NCBI GenBank assembly: GCA_030066985.1
Contig: JASJAN010000023.1
Span: 58,676 to 122,675, forward strand
Direction of reading: 5' to 3'
Length of the DNA stretch: 64,000 nt
From: Desulfobacterales bacterium
GTDB lineage: Bacteria; Desulfobacterota; Desulfobacteria; Desulfobacterales; JAHEIW01
A program made the translations under genes and the position numbers. Of the stretch, positions 8,373 through 17,099 are shown piece by piece; within the stretch, counting starts at the first letter, position 1, and each line of letters opens with the position of its first letter. The notes beneath the pieces were generated by a model. It did no database searches, had not been told where the DNA came from, and was given only the letters and a program-made list of their open reading frames with translations.

Positions 8373-8843
8373 TTGCCAAAATTGATTCGCCTGAGTCCGT
8401 CCCTAACTGATGCGATTCTGACGGTATTTAAATATGTTCACGTAACAACCGGAGTCGAGCCCTCTCAAACCGAAGTGTCCAGTGCCATTAAAAGCTATTT
8501 TATGCTGAATGAGATCGGCAACCAGATAAAATTTCAGCGTAAAAAACCGGTGTCCCAGCCGTCTGCAGATGCAGCGTCTAAGGATCCATTTTGGAAAATT
8601 AATCTGAAAACCGGCCCCGCAAAAAACAGTTTGATCAGGGTGGGTCTGTTCCACGAAAATATCAAAGAAGCCCTAATTGCGGTTCAACGCTTTGTAACCG
8701 ATGCCGGTGCCGCGAAACCCAGCGAGACGGAAATTGCATTGAGCCTCAAAAGCTCTTTTATTCTCAGTGAAATAAAAAACCAAATCGATTGGCAGCGAAA
8801 TGAACGCCGGAAGCCAAAAAATGTCGCATCTAAAGCAAAATAA
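8373..8843 (+). CDS. Hypothetical protein made of two ~50-residue repeats
   Basis: A 156-residue protein starting at TTG (8373) with TAGGAG at 8361-8366. It contains a tandem duplication. Unit 1 (about residues 11-55) has AILTVFKYV, PSQTEVSSAIKSYF and LNEIGNQIKFQRK. Unit 2 (about residues 95-145) has ALIAVQRFV, PSETEIALSLKSSF and LSEIKNQIDWQRN. The linker is basic and low in complexity. There is no signal peptide or membrane segment. The conserved Q-R end and helical pattern suggest a small helical domain, possibly nucleic-acid or protein binding. The family was not recognised. Confidence 0.7.
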   Translation: MPKLIRLSPSLTDAILTVFKYVHVTTGVEPSQTEVSSAIKSYFMLNEIGNQIKFQRKKPVSQPSADAASKDPFWKINLKTGPAKNSLIRVGLFHENIKEALIAVQRFVTDAGAAKPSETEIALSLKSSFILSEIKNQIDWQRNERRKPKNVASKAK

Positions 8844-9040
8844 AGCAGTTAAGTCGCAAGTGGCCTCTTTCCCGCCAGGTTTTACTCAACTCTTCCATCT
8901 ATTTTGCCGATAAACCATTCAATATACCGGTATGGGCCAAATGCGGACTGTCATGTGGCTCAACGGCCCTTTTAAATCATAAATGGGCGCCGCTATCATG
9001 CGCCGAATGGGCCCACGCAACTTTTATTCGGGGTAAAAAA

Positions 9041-9562
9041 ATGAAGATTCCAGGTATTTTGATAGTCTTTTTGCTGCTGATGTTGACCCTTGGTGTATCC
9101 TCAGCTGAAATTTACAAATGGGTTGATGAAAACGGTATTACCCATTATTCGGATTCCCCGACCCGTGATAATTCAGATGCGTTCGAGGTTAAAGATGATA
9201 CCGTTCCATCTTCCAACCCGGCGCCTGCTGATCGCGGCCCGGCTCCAGTTAAAGCCACCAAGGACACTCTGGATCCCAGCATTTTTGATATATTGAAAAA
9301 TTCTCCGGAAGAGGAAATCGCTGCCAAAGCGCCGACCGTTGAGATCTATGAAACCGATTGGTGCGGGTATTGTAATAAGGCCAAGCAATTTTTCCGCTCA
9401 CGGGGAATCAAGTATAAAACTTATGACATCGACAGAAACCCGCGGGCCGCTCGTCGAATGATGACCATGACCAACCGGCGGGCAGTGCCTTTTGTTGTCA
9501 TAAACGGCAAAGGAATTCAGGGTTATTCTGAACAAGCCTACCTGGCAGCACTCAAGAACTGA
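9041..9562 (+). CDS. Exported DUF4124-glutaredoxin protein
   Basis: A 173-residue protein: signal peptide (residues 1-22), DUF4124 (AEIYKWVDENGITHYSD, about residues 23-50), a linker, then a glutaredoxin-like domain (about residues 98-173) with active site WCGYC and the cis-Pro segment RAVPFVVINGK. It probably acts as a thiol-disulfide oxidoreductase in the periplasm. Both active-site residues are Cys (TGC, TGT). No strong Shine-Dalgarno is visible before the ATG at 9041. It is apparently monocistronic. Confidence 0.85.
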   Translation: MKIPGILIVFLLLMLTLGVSSAEIYKWVDENGITHYSDSPTRDNSDAFEVKDDTVPSSNPAPADRGPAPVKATKDTLDPSIFDILKNSPEEEIAAKAPTVEIYETDWCGYCNKAKQFFRSRGIKYKTYDIDRNPRAARRMMTMTNRRAVPFVVINGKGIQGYSEQAYLAALKN

Positions 9563-9878
9563 GATCCATCTCTAAAATTGGGCCACTGTGCTGTAGCCGT
9601 AATTAAGCACCATCCCCAAAACCTTAGCCGCATGGGTAACCCTAGCCAGTTCACCAGCCTCAAATAGATCACCCTCGGGAAGAAACCCTTTGGGTTCATT
9701 TTCTTTTCTGACGCTTATTTTTGTCTGAAATCAGCACGAAGAATTCGATTGCATCCCATAAAAATGAGCGATAGATTATCTCAAGTTGAAGCTGCGGTCT
9801 GTTAACAGATCTCCTGATTAAAGAAGTGTTATTCCTAAGCCACTCAGCAAGATCCGATCTTTTTGCGCCGGAACACAA
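9563..9878. other. Intergenic region, no feature recognised
   Basis: I see no supported gene, RNA or clear promoter here. A 60-codon minus-strand frame lacks a ribosome-binding site and looks accidental. Confidence 0.3.
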
Positions 9879-10442
9879 ATGCGTTGGCCAACACCATTTG
9901 AACGATATTCAGATCCCGCTCGGAAAAAAGCCCTGGTTGCGGCCTTGATTATAAGCGCCTTCCTTTTGATGGCAATGCGCATGCTAGATGGGCCTTTGAG
10001 GACACCAGTAGCCCCCCGAGGGATCGTATCCTTTGAACTGGCAAAAAATGTAGACGCATCTCGCCAGATACTGAACTCCTGGAATGGGCAGGCAAAAAAA
10101 CATGCCGCCGGCAGCCTGGGGCTGGACTACCTTTTTTTAATCGTTTATGCCGCTTTTCTGTCATTGGCCTGCACCCAGGTGAGCAAAGCACTTGTGAAGC
10201 GTAGACTGCTGTTGGCCAATGCAGGCGCCATTTTGGCCTGGACGCAGTTTTTGGCTGCCATATGCGATGCCGTTGAAAATTCAGTATTGTTTGCCCTGTT
10301 GCTCAATTCAAAACAGCTATGGCTTCCCGCTGTAGCGCGCACATGCGCCATCATCAAATTTACGATCGTCGGCGCCGGGTTGATATATATCGCAAGCGGC
10401 ATAATCATGATCGGAATCGATAAAATAGCCAGAAAAAAATAA
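9879..10442 (+). CDS. Hypothetical integral membrane protein
   Basis: A 187-residue protein with about four hydrophobic helices (residues about 20-37, 70-90, 107-130 and 155-177), an N-terminal cytoplasmic stretch and a basic C-terminus (IDKIARKK). The segment between helices 1 and 2 (ASRQILNSWNGQAKKHA) would face the periplasm. No motif identifies a transporter or enzyme, and no strong Shine-Dalgarno precedes the ATG. It resembles uncharacterised membrane proteins with a four-helix layout. It is not obviously linked to its neighbours. Confidence 0.65.
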   Translation: MRWPTPFERYSDPARKKALVAALIISAFLLMAMRMLDGPLRTPVAPRGIVSFELAKNVDASRQILNSWNGQAKKHAAGSLGLDYLFLIVYAAFLSLACTQVSKALVKRRLLLANAGAILAWTQFLAAICDAVENSVLFALLLNSKQLWLPAVARTCAIIKFTIVGAGLIYIASGIIMIGIDKIARKK

Positions 10443-10550
10443 ACTCCGATGATATACAAATTTCTCTTTTGGATTTATCTGTTAGATGCGATATTGTGAA
10501 TCATCCATGAAATCGATTCCGCTTAGGGAAAACCATAAGGAGAGGTCGAT

Positions 10551-10904
10551 ATGATTAATCATGTCGTTTTGATCAAGTTTAAAGCGGGGATCAAAGATGC
10601 TGACATTGATGCACTTGAAAAAATTTTAGATCAACTTCCTAACAAGATTGTTGAAATTCAAACATATGAATTTGGGCGCGATCTGCTGCAGACTGCAAGA
10701 TCATATGACTTTGCGCTTGTGGCATTGTTCGCCAATCTGGAGGCTGTTCAACGCTACCAGGAGCACCCCGCCCATCTGAAAGCGTTGCAACAGATCACCC
10801 GCTTAAGCGAGAATATTTTAACAGTTGACTTTGAAGGCACGGATGCCGGTAAGATTAAAAAGGACGAGGAAGGTGCTATACTCAGCCGCCTCGGCCGGAT
10901 TTAA
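10551..10904 (+). CDS. Dabb-family (stress-responsive alpha/beta barrel) protein
   Basis: A 117-residue protein whose first ~95 residues match the Dabb dimeric ferredoxin-like fold: MINHVVLIKFKAG at the start, Y-D-F-A-L-V-A-L-F in the middle and YQEHPAHLKAL before the last strand. Members are small cytoplasmic proteins, some binding small ligands or acting as cyclases, so the function cannot be assigned. AAGGAGAGG precedes the ATG. The last ~20 residues are an acidic/basic extension outside the domain. Confidence 0.8.
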   Translation: MINHVVLIKFKAGIKDADIDALEKILDQLPNKIVEIQTYEFGRDLLQTARSYDFALVALFANLEAVQRYQEHPAHLKALQQITRLSENILTVDFEGTDAGKIKKDEEGAILSRLGRI

Positions 10905-10978
10905 TCCGGCTTCAACCTCATTGTATTTTACGGCCAAGCAAGATGTCCTTAAGAAATTAAATATCTAAATTTTGCAGG

Positions 10979-11080
10979 TTGAGCCCGTAACCCGTTTGCC
11001 CGTTTGCCCGAAAAATAAAATCAGACATTTGTACAATTTCAGCGGGCTCAACCGGCGCAACGGGCACAACTGGCTTAACC
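10979..11080. repeat. Intergenic CCCGTT/AACGGG-word palindrome, copy 2
   Basis: The left arm carries the repeated words GAGCCCGTAACCCGTTTG and CCCGTTTGCCCG. After a 35-nt centre the right arm carries GCGGGCTCAACCGG and AACGGGCACAACTGG. Word order and orientation make a large imperfect hairpin. Confidence 0.6.
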
Positions 11081-11137
11081 AGATATACCGGACAGCTTGA
11101 AAAAACGAATGTTTATTTTGCAACCGTTTTCGGAAAA

Positions 11138-11668
11138 ATGATGACGACCATACTGTCCAAACTCCGAGGCGGCGACCGCCGTTCCATTGGAAACGTCAAT
11201 GCGGTGGTCGCGGCTGTCAAAGAAAAACCGGATCTGTTTAAAGATCTGGTCAACGGTCTGTTTAACTCAGATCCGATCGTACGGATGCGCGCGGCCGATT
11301 CAATGGAAAAGATATCTGCAGATGAGCCTCAAATATTACGGCCATTTAAAACAGAACTCATTGGACTTGCCCGTAAAACCCGTCAGCAGGAGCTGCGCTG
11401 GCATCTGGCTCAGATGATTAGCCGTTTAAATTTGTCATCAAAAGAAACACAGACTGTAACGGATATTTTATTTGATTATTTAACGGATGACAGTAAAATT
11501 GTCGTCACTTTTGCGATGCAGGCCCTAACAGATCTGGCCATAAACAAGGCGGCCGTTTCAAACCGCGTGCTGAACGCTATCGAAAAACTCACCCAAACCG
11601 GTAGCCCAGCCATTAAGGCCCGCGGGAGAAAATTATTGCCCAAATTGAAGAATCTTTTGTCTGTTTAA
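11138..11668 (+). CDS. HEAT-like repeat protein
   Basis: A 176-residue, all-helical protein with recurring HEAT/ARM-like helix pairs: DPIVRMRAADSMEKIS (about residues 44-60), RQQELRWHLAQMISRL (about residues 81-97), DSKIVVTFAMQALTDLA and SPAIKARGRKLLPKL near the end. Such proteins are scaffolds and this one has no catalytic motif. There is no signal peptide. The asparaginase gene follows within 12 nt, so they are probably one operon, but a functional link is not evident. Confidence 0.7.
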   Translation: MMTTILSKLRGGDRRSIGNVNAVVAAVKEKPDLFKDLVNGLFNSDPIVRMRAADSMEKISADEPQILRPFKTELIGLARKTRQQELRWHLAQMISRLNLSSKETQTVTDILFDYLTDDSKIVVTFAMQALTDLAINKAAVSNRVLNAIEKLTQTGSPAIKARGRKLLPKLKNLLSV

Positions 11669-11680
11669 AACGAGGTGTAT

Positions 11681-12697
11681 ATGCGCAAAAAAGTCTATAT
11701 TGCCTATACCGGCGGCACCATCGGCATGAAACGCACAGTGGACGGTTATGTGCCGACTTCCGGATACCTCGAGCGACTTATGCACAACCTGCCGGAACTC
11801 AAAAGTGATTTGCTGCCGGAATATGACATTGGCGAGTATGAACCGTTGCTGGATTCCTCCAATATGACACCTGAAGATTGGCTAAGGATCGCCAATGACA
11901 TATCCAAGCGCCATAATGCGTATGATGGGTTTGTGGTTCTACACGGTACCGACACCATGGCTTATACCGCCTCCGCCTTACCCTTTATGTTGCAAGGGCT
12001 GCAAAAACCGGTGGTGATTACCGGCGCCCAAATCCCGCTGTGTAAAGTCCGCAATGATGCCCGGGAGAATCTGATTACGGCACTGCTGATCGCAGCCAAT
12101 TTTAAAATCCCTGAAGTCTGCCTGTGTTTCGGCAACAAGCTGCTGCGCGGCAATCGGGCGGTAAAAATCGATTCGGATAGCCTGGATGCATTTGAATCAC
12201 CGAATTTCCCGCCGCTAGGAACTGTCGGTATTGAAATCAAAATACGCTGGGACCTGGTCCTGCCGCCCCCGAAAACCCGTAAAACAATAAAAGTTGCCGC
12301 ATTAAGTGAATCGCGCGTGGCCGGGCTGCGGTTGTTTCCGGGCATCTCCGTGGACATTGTTAAAAATTTCCTGCAGCCACCCATTCGAGGTTTAATCCTG
12401 GAAACCTACGGAAGCGGCAATGCACCTGAAAACAGGGAATTGATCGCGGCATTGAAATCGGCCAATGACCATGGCGTTATCATCGTCAACTGCACCCAGT
12501 GTATGAAAGGTACGGTCAATATGGAAGGCTATGCCACCGGTATTTCGCTGGCAAAAGCTGGTGTCATCAGTGGTTTTGACATGACCCCTGAGGCGGCATT
12601 GGCAAAACTGTCATTTTTGCTCAATCAGAAATTGTCGGTTGCAAAAATAAAAAAAATGATGCAAACCGATTTGTGTGGTGAATTAACGCGGCCCTAA
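11681..12697 (+). CDS. ansA: L-asparaginase, type I (cytoplasmic)
   Basis: Hydrolyses L-asparagine to aspartate and ammonia. The 338-residue chain has both catalytic threonine motifs, YTGGTIGM near the N-terminus and VVLHGTDTMAYTAS at about residue 88, then ITGAQIPL, which carries the region around the catalytic lysine. Lack of a signal peptide points to the cytoplasmic AnsA type. I chose ATG at 11681 with GAGG five nt upstream; a GTG two codons earlier is possible. It sits just after the HEAT-like gene. Confidence 0.93.
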   Translation: MRKKVYIAYTGGTIGMKRTVDGYVPTSGYLERLMHNLPELKSDLLPEYDIGEYEPLLDSSNMTPEDWLRIANDISKRHNAYDGFVVLHGTDTMAYTASALPFMLQGLQKPVVITGAQIPLCKVRNDARENLITALLIAANFKIPEVCLCFGNKLLRGNRAVKIDSDSLDAFESPNFPPLGTVGIEIKIRWDLVLPPPKTRKTIKVAALSESRVAGLRLFPGISVDIVKNFLQPPIRGLILETYGSGNAPENRELIAALKSANDHGVIIVNCTQCMKGTVNMEGYATGISLAKAGVISGFDMTPEAALAKLSFLLNQKLSVAKIKKMMQTDLCGELTRP

Positions 12698-12766
12698 TGG
12701 GTGACTTGATTTTCTGGACCTGGATCTGGGCTAGGGAACTTTTTCAACATAAGTAATTCTATAGTC

Positions 12767-12883
12767 GGGTTTGCCGGTTGAGTCCGCCTCCGGCGGATTG
12801 AGCCCGTTAAAATTGGAATCGGTTCTATCCGGCTAACGGGCTAATCCGCCATAGGCGGACAAGCGGGTAACGGGCTCAACCCC
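12767..12883. repeat. CCCGTT/AACGGG palindrome with nested TCCGCC palindromes, copy 3
   Basis: Inner arms TTGAGCCCGTTA and TAACGGGCTAA pair, as do the outer GGGTTTGCCGG and CGGGCTCAACCC. Each arm carries a 15-bp palindrome at the matching place: TCCGCCTCCGGCGGA (12783-12797) and TCCGCCATAGGCGGA (12845-12859). Folded, the structure would be a hairpin with two side hairpins facing each other. Confidence 0.7.
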
Positions 12884-12900
12884 TTCTTTTAGGAGTGGAC

Positions 12901-13194
12901 ATGCAGCAGATGAAAAATGAGGATCAATGGGTATGGGTGGTCGTTCAGGATCCAGGCGGCAATGAGCAGTTTTTGGGCCAGCACGACCCAGAAACAGACA
13001 TTTCGTATATACCGGCTTTTCCCGAAAAAGAGGCTGCTCAACAGGGTTTGTTGAATCTTACGCGCGAGCCGAAATTAAAGTACGAAGTGCAGGCCATTAT
13101 GCGTGAAGAATTATTAAAGGATGCTGTAGCCGGCGGTTTTATGGTCTTTTTACTGGGTGAAAACGGTGAGGTATTGGAAAAACTTGAACCCTAA
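12901..13194 (+). CDS. Small hypothetical protein
   Basis: A 97-residue acidic cytoplasmic protein (ATG at 12901, AGGAG five nt upstream; GTG at 12895 is the alternative). It has W-V-W-V-V-V-Q-D-P-G-G near the start, a central YIPAFPEKEAAQQGL segment, and FMVFLLGENGEVLEKL at the end. The pattern, with a phenylalanine/proline face and a short Glu-rich helix, resembles small SseB-like or DUF-type proteins. I cannot assign it. It is not in an obvious operon. Confidence 0.65.
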   Translation: MQQMKNEDQWVWVVVQDPGGNEQFLGQHDPETDISYIPAFPEKEAAQQGLLNLTREPKLKYEVQAIMREELLKDAVAGGFMVFLLGENGEVLEKLEP

Positions 13195-13276
13195 ACCAGC
13201 TTAGGTAAGTTAATACCAACAGATTTTATGAGCACGAAAAACACCATCAAATAATGCTGAGAAAAAGATAAAACTG

Positions 13277-13420
13277 AAAGCTATTTTCAAAATTGTAGAT
13301 CACGCTCAAGGGCAAGGCGAAAACCGATTCAAAAGTGGAGTATACACGCTAGTATTCGAGCATTTTGAATCGGTTTTTAACACAGCCATTGAGCGTTAGA
13401 TGCATTTTTAAAATAGCTTT
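13277..13420. repeat. Covarying-arm palindrome, copy B
   Basis: Outer arms AAAGCTATTTT (13277-13287) and AAAATAGCTTT (13410-13420) pair, followed by CGCTCAA/TTGAGCG. The flank GGCAAGGCGAAA, inner arms ACCGATTCAAAA and TTTTGAATCGGT, and the core GGAGTATAC-N4-TAGTATTCGAG lie inside. The right end overlaps the stop codon of the ene-reductase gene (13419-13421). Confidence 0.75.
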
Positions 13421-15419
13421 AGATGTTGAGGGCTGCCAGAAATCCCCCATGAATCGCATCGTTTAGTTTTCCCAGCCGCAGACCATCACCCACCGCGGCA
13501 AAAGGGATCCCCAGTTTTTTGATATCAGCTGACAAGCCAGGAACAGATTGCACCCCTGACGCCAGAATGACATTGTCAAATTGACGCTCTTGCACTTGAT
13601 CCCTTTTGACGAATTTCACAATTCCATGGCGGATGGATGTCACCTGAGCGCTAGTCTTAACCGCAATCCCATAACGCTTCAGATTATCAAACACAATCCA
13701 ACGTGTTGATTTACCAATGTCCTGCCCGATCCTGGGCAACATTTCAAAAACAGTGACCTTTGAAGATCCCTGAAACATGAGTTCACGCAATCGTTTCGGG
13801 TCGATGGCATCATAGGTAAACAAAAAATGAAGCGTCTCCGGTGTCAGTGTGCCCTTGGCGGCGATGAACAGAGCTGTTTCCAGACCGACCGAACCACCAC
13901 CAATAATGGCAACCGAATTTCCGAGTGACGGATTTTCTTTTAAAACCTGCCAGGCAGGATAAACACAGGGATCATCACATCCATCAATTTGTGGCCAAGT
14001 GGGTTCGGCACCTTCTGCCAGGATGATGTAATCCGGATTTTGCGCCTGAACAAAATTCGCATCCACCGCGGTGTTCAGATGCAAGGGAATCTGGTGCTTT
14101 TTGATCTGGGCCCGATAGTAGCGGATAAATTCCAAAATTTCCTGTTTATGCGGTGGTGCCCCGGCAATCCACAGCTGGCCGCCGATGTCTGAATCTCTTT
14201 CATAAATTTCGACCTGATGACCACGGCTGGCTGCGGTCACGGCCGCCTCCAAACCACTGGCACCCGCCCCCACGACCATGACTTTCTTGGAGCTATCACT
14301 GATGAAGATCTGACGTTCTCCCTCGAATCCGGCCCGCGCATTGCCGACGCAAAATACCGGTCGCCCGCTAAAGACTTCATCGGTGCAACCCTGAGAGCAA
14401 CCCACACAGGGGCGGATTTCCTCCACTCTGCCTTCAGATGCTTTCTGGGGCCACTGCGGATCGGCTATCAACACCCGGCCCAAATTGACCATGTCGGCAT
14501 AACCATCTCTGATGATCTGTTCAGCGCTGGCGGGATCCGAGATTCGATTGGAAGCGATGATTGGCACTGAAACTGCTTTTTTAATATTCAGGGATAAAAA
14601 GGCAAATGCCGCACGGGGCAGATGCATCGGCAGTTGCGGAATGCGCGATTCATGCCAACCCCCGGTTACATTGATGGCATCCACGCCCGCAGTTTCATAC
14701 ACCTTGGCAAACTCCGGCGTTTCTGTATCGGTGTTGCTGTCTTTCACGAAATCGTTTCCCGCCATGCGAATCGTCAACGGATATTCGGGTCCAAGACGTT
14801 TGCGTAGCAGCTCGATGAGCTCTCTGGGAAACCGCACCCGATTTTCAAAACTGCCGCCATAGTTATCGGTTCTCTGATTGGTTTTCTCAGAGAGAAATTG
14901 TGAAATCAGGTAACCGGCGGACGCCAGGATCTCGATACCGTCAAAACCGGCCTTCTTGGCCCTCAGCGCCGCCTGCGCAAAATTCTCATGGGTCTGAAGG
15001 ATGTCTTCAATGGTCATTTCGCGCGGCGTCGTCTGGGAATAGCGTGAATACACCGCCGACGGCGCCATCGGTTGCTGGCCATCGATAAACATCGGATGGG
15101 AATAAGCACCGGCATGAAATAGCTGTACCCACGCGCAGGCACCGCCATCTTTTATAATGCGGGTTAGTTTTTTAAAATCCGCGATGGCATCATCATGGCT
15201 CAGCGATAAGGCAATCGCACCCGATCCGATAAAATCAATCCCAACCGGTCCAACGGTCACCATTCCGGCACCGCCACCAGCCCTTTCAGCAAAATAGTTG
15301 TAGTACCGGTCGTTGAGTTTGCCGTCTGTGGAATACAGCAACCCCAGCGATGGATAGGCGATTCGGTTTTTAATTTGCAAACTGTTAATTTGAATGGGGC
15401 TGAATAAAAATGTATACAT
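13419..15419 (-). CDS. FMN/FAD/[4Fe-4S] ene-reductase (2,4-dienoyl-CoA reductase family)
   Basis: A 666-residue multidomain flavoprotein. Residues 1-330 form an Old Yellow Enzyme-type FMN barrel (IQINSLQIKNRIAYP; GFDGIEILAS). A [4Fe-4S] cluster site follows (CVGCSQGC, then FCVGNARAG). The C-terminal half binds FAD and NAD(P)H through VMVVGAGASGLEAA and VAIIGGGSVGLETA. Relatives reduce activated C=C bonds of dienoyl-CoAs, trimethylamine or aromatic-derived enones; the exact substrate is unclear. ATG at 15419 has GAGGA eight nt upstream, better supported than the ATG 27 codons earlier. It is monocistronic. Confidence 0.88.
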   Translation of the reverse strand: MYTFLFSPIQINSLQIKNRIAYPSLGLLYSTDGKLNDRYYNYFAERAGGGAGMVTVGPVGIDFIGSGAIALSLSHDDAIADFKKLTRIIKDGGACAWVQLFHAGAYSHPMFIDGQQPMAPSAVYSRYSQTTPREMTIEDILQTHENFAQAALRAKKAGFDGIEILASAGYLISQFLSEKTNQRTDNYGGSFENRVRFPRELIELLRKRLGPEYPLTIRMAGNDFVKDSNTDTETPEFAKVYETAGVDAINVTGGWHESRIPQLPMHLPRAAFAFLSLNIKKAVSVPIIASNRISDPASAEQIIRDGYADMVNLGRVLIADPQWPQKASEGRVEEIRPCVGCSQGCTDEVFSGRPVFCVGNARAGFEGERQIFISDSSKKVMVVGAGASGLEAAVTAASRGHQVEIYERDSDIGGQLWIAGAPPHKQEILEFIRYYRAQIKKHQIPLHLNTAVDANFVQAQNPDYIILAEGAEPTWPQIDGCDDPCVYPAWQVLKENPSLGNSVAIIGGGSVGLETALFIAAKGTLTPETLHFLFTYDAIDPKRLRELMFQGSSKVTVFEMLPRIGQDIGKSTRWIVFDNLKRYGIAVKTSAQVTSIRHGIVKFVKRDQVQERQFDNVILASGVQSVPGLSADIKKLGIPFAAVGDGLRLGKLNDAIHGGFLAALNI

Positions 15420-15683
15420 GGATTTTTCCTCAATACTTACATTCGATATACTAAATACACTGCCAGGCGAAACTATTTTCTGATGGTATCTTTGCTTCAT
15501 ACCATTGCAACCCCGGAATTACAAACGGTTGCACGTGTTTCTGCTACCAGCGGTTGTGCCGGTGTACGGGAAAATATATTGAGGTTTTAGCCTGATTATA
15601 CTAAAATAATTAGATAAAGCGTTTTTCGCATTCATAGATTGTCTGACGCACATCACATCAATACGAATCGAGGTCAAACCAGG

Positions 15684-16193
15684 ATGACTGAAGATAAGAT
15701 CAAAGAGGATGGCCAGCCTGCAGAGGAAAATGCAGCCGAACCCGCGAGTGGAGGAAATTTAGAAAATGATGGGTCCACTGAAACCGAAACGCCCCCCATC
15801 GAAGCAGAAGAAGATAGCACCGCCATCAGCACGTCTGAAGAATCTGCTGCTTTAGGAAATATGCAGCTAGATGATTTGTCTGACGCTGCAAATGCCGATC
15901 CGGCTGATGATGAAGAAACACAGGCGATTGAAGATTTTGATCTGAATTTGCTGTTGGACATCCCCTTGGAAATAACCGTAGAATTAGGCCGCAACCGCGT
16001 CCGAATTCAAAAGCTGCTCGAACTGGAACCGGGCTCAACCGTCACACTTTCCAAACTGGAGGGTGAACCGGTGGACATATTGGCCAACGACAAGTTGATC
16101 GCCAGAGGAGAAGTCGTTTTACAGAACAAAAAATACGGTATCCGTATCACCGAGATAACCAGCCGCATGAACCGCATCAAAAGCCTGCACTAA
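15684..16193 (+). CDS. fliN: Flagellar motor switch protein FliN-like (SpoA domain)
   Basis: A 169-residue protein. The first ~90 residues are an acidic, low-complexity stretch rich in Glu/Asp/Ser/Ala. The last ~80 form a SpoA domain typical of FliN: LLLDIPLEITVELGRNRV, LELEPGSTVTLSKLEGEPV, DILANDKLIARGEVV and YGIRITEI. FliN forms the C-ring of the motor switch and helps position the export apparatus. ATG at 15684 has GAGGT nine nt upstream. No other flagellar gene is in the window, so it is an orphan here. A type III secretion C-ring homologue is the alternative. Confidence 0.85.
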   Translation: MTEDKIKEDGQPAEENAAEPASGGNLENDGSTETETPPIEAEEDSTAISTSEESAALGNMQLDDLSDAANADPADDEETQAIEDFDLNLLLDIPLEITVELGRNRVRIQKLLELEPGSTVTLSKLEGEPVDILANDKLIARGEVVLQNKKYGIRITEITSRMNRIKSLH

Positions 16194-16269
16194 AATCCTT
16201 TTAAGCCTCCATTATCAAGTACAAAGAAGCGCAGCCTTATGGGTGCGTGGATGGCGATTTTACAGATTA

Positions 16270-16336
16270 AAAACCACGAAGAACACGAAGAGCACAAAGA
16301 GAAAATTTTTAGTTTCCCTTCGTGCCCTTCGTGGTG
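16270..16336. repeat. CACGAAGA-word inverted repeat
   Basis: ACCACGAAGAACACGAAGAG on the left faces CTTCGTGCCCTTCGTGGT on the right across an AT-rich centre. It lies downstream of fliN and upstream of the convergent YbaK-like gene, and could act as a bidirectional terminator-like hairpin. Confidence 0.55.
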
Positions 16337-16414
16337 TAATAATTCAAAAGATTAGTCGTCTTTTATACACTTTTTCGTCGTCGTCCCCGTGAGCTAAAAA
16401 TGCTATGATTCCAC

Positions 16415-16909
16415 TTATTGTTTTTGCGAAGGCACACCCAGGGTCCGTACATCATGGCCGGTCGACGCTAAAAATCGCTTGAGGTTGTCGTTCGATATCA
16501 CCAGGGTGGCGGTATTGATCAGGGGATGAAACTGGAATGCCTGCTGCTCCCACAAACTTTCATCGATGATCAATTCGACGCTGTGCTCGGGATCATTGAC
16601 CAGAGCGAAAATCGTCACAGAGCCGGGATCGACGCCCAGAAATTTTTTGAGGCGGTCGGCGGAACCGAAGCTTAAACGGCTGGCGCCAATCAGGGCGTTC
16701 AGCGCCTTGATGTCCACCCGTTTATCAGCCGGTACAATCACCAGAAAATGACGTCGGCCTTTATGATCCCGCAAAAAAAGGTTTTTGGTCTTGGCCGCCG
16801 GCAGCGGTGGCACAAGTCTTTTAACATCGTCGACGGTATACACAGGCGGATGATCGTAACGTTCGTATTCAATTTGATGCTCATCCAGATATTGATAAAA
16901 GTCCACCAT
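16415..16909 (-). CDS. YbaK/ProX-type aminoacyl-tRNA deacylase
   Basis: A 164-residue single-domain protein of the YbaK/prolyl-tRNA-synthetase-associated family that hydrolyses mischarged tRNA, such as Ala-tRNAPro, in the cytoplasm. Family marks are YERYDHPPVYTVDD, the AAKTKNLFLRD strand with the conserved lysines, the VDIKALNALIG segment and LGVDPGSVTIFALVND. The start is ATG at 16909 with GGAGG eight nt upstream; a longer upstream frame has no homology. It is divergent from the cyclodeaminase gene and convergent with fliN. It is probably a free-standing editing factor. Confidence 0.87.
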   Translation of the reverse strand: MVDFYQYLDEHQIEYERYDHPPVYTVDDVKRLVPPLPAAKTKNLFLRDHKGRRHFLVIVPADKRVDIKALNALIGASRLSFGSADRLKKFLGVDPGSVTIFALVNDPEHSVELIIDESLWEQQAFQFHPLINTATLVISNDNLKRFLASTGHDVRTLGVPSQKQ

Positions 16910-17099
16910 TGGTTTTGCCTCCATTTGAATTTTGAAATCATGCCCCCTGCAGAAAGTCAAGTCCTGAACCAAGAATTCGGAAGTGAATTCTGAGCTACAC
17001 CCTATGCCCTGTGCCGAACGGGCTATAATTCCTTGACAGCCAAATCGTTCAGTCGATATACCAGAAGTCGATAGAAACCTTATTCCGATTGGGGGTAGC

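Noticed and set aside
9696..9878. 60-codon minus-strand ORF
   Set aside because: No start signal and no similarity to known proteins; it ends abruptly beside a real gene start.
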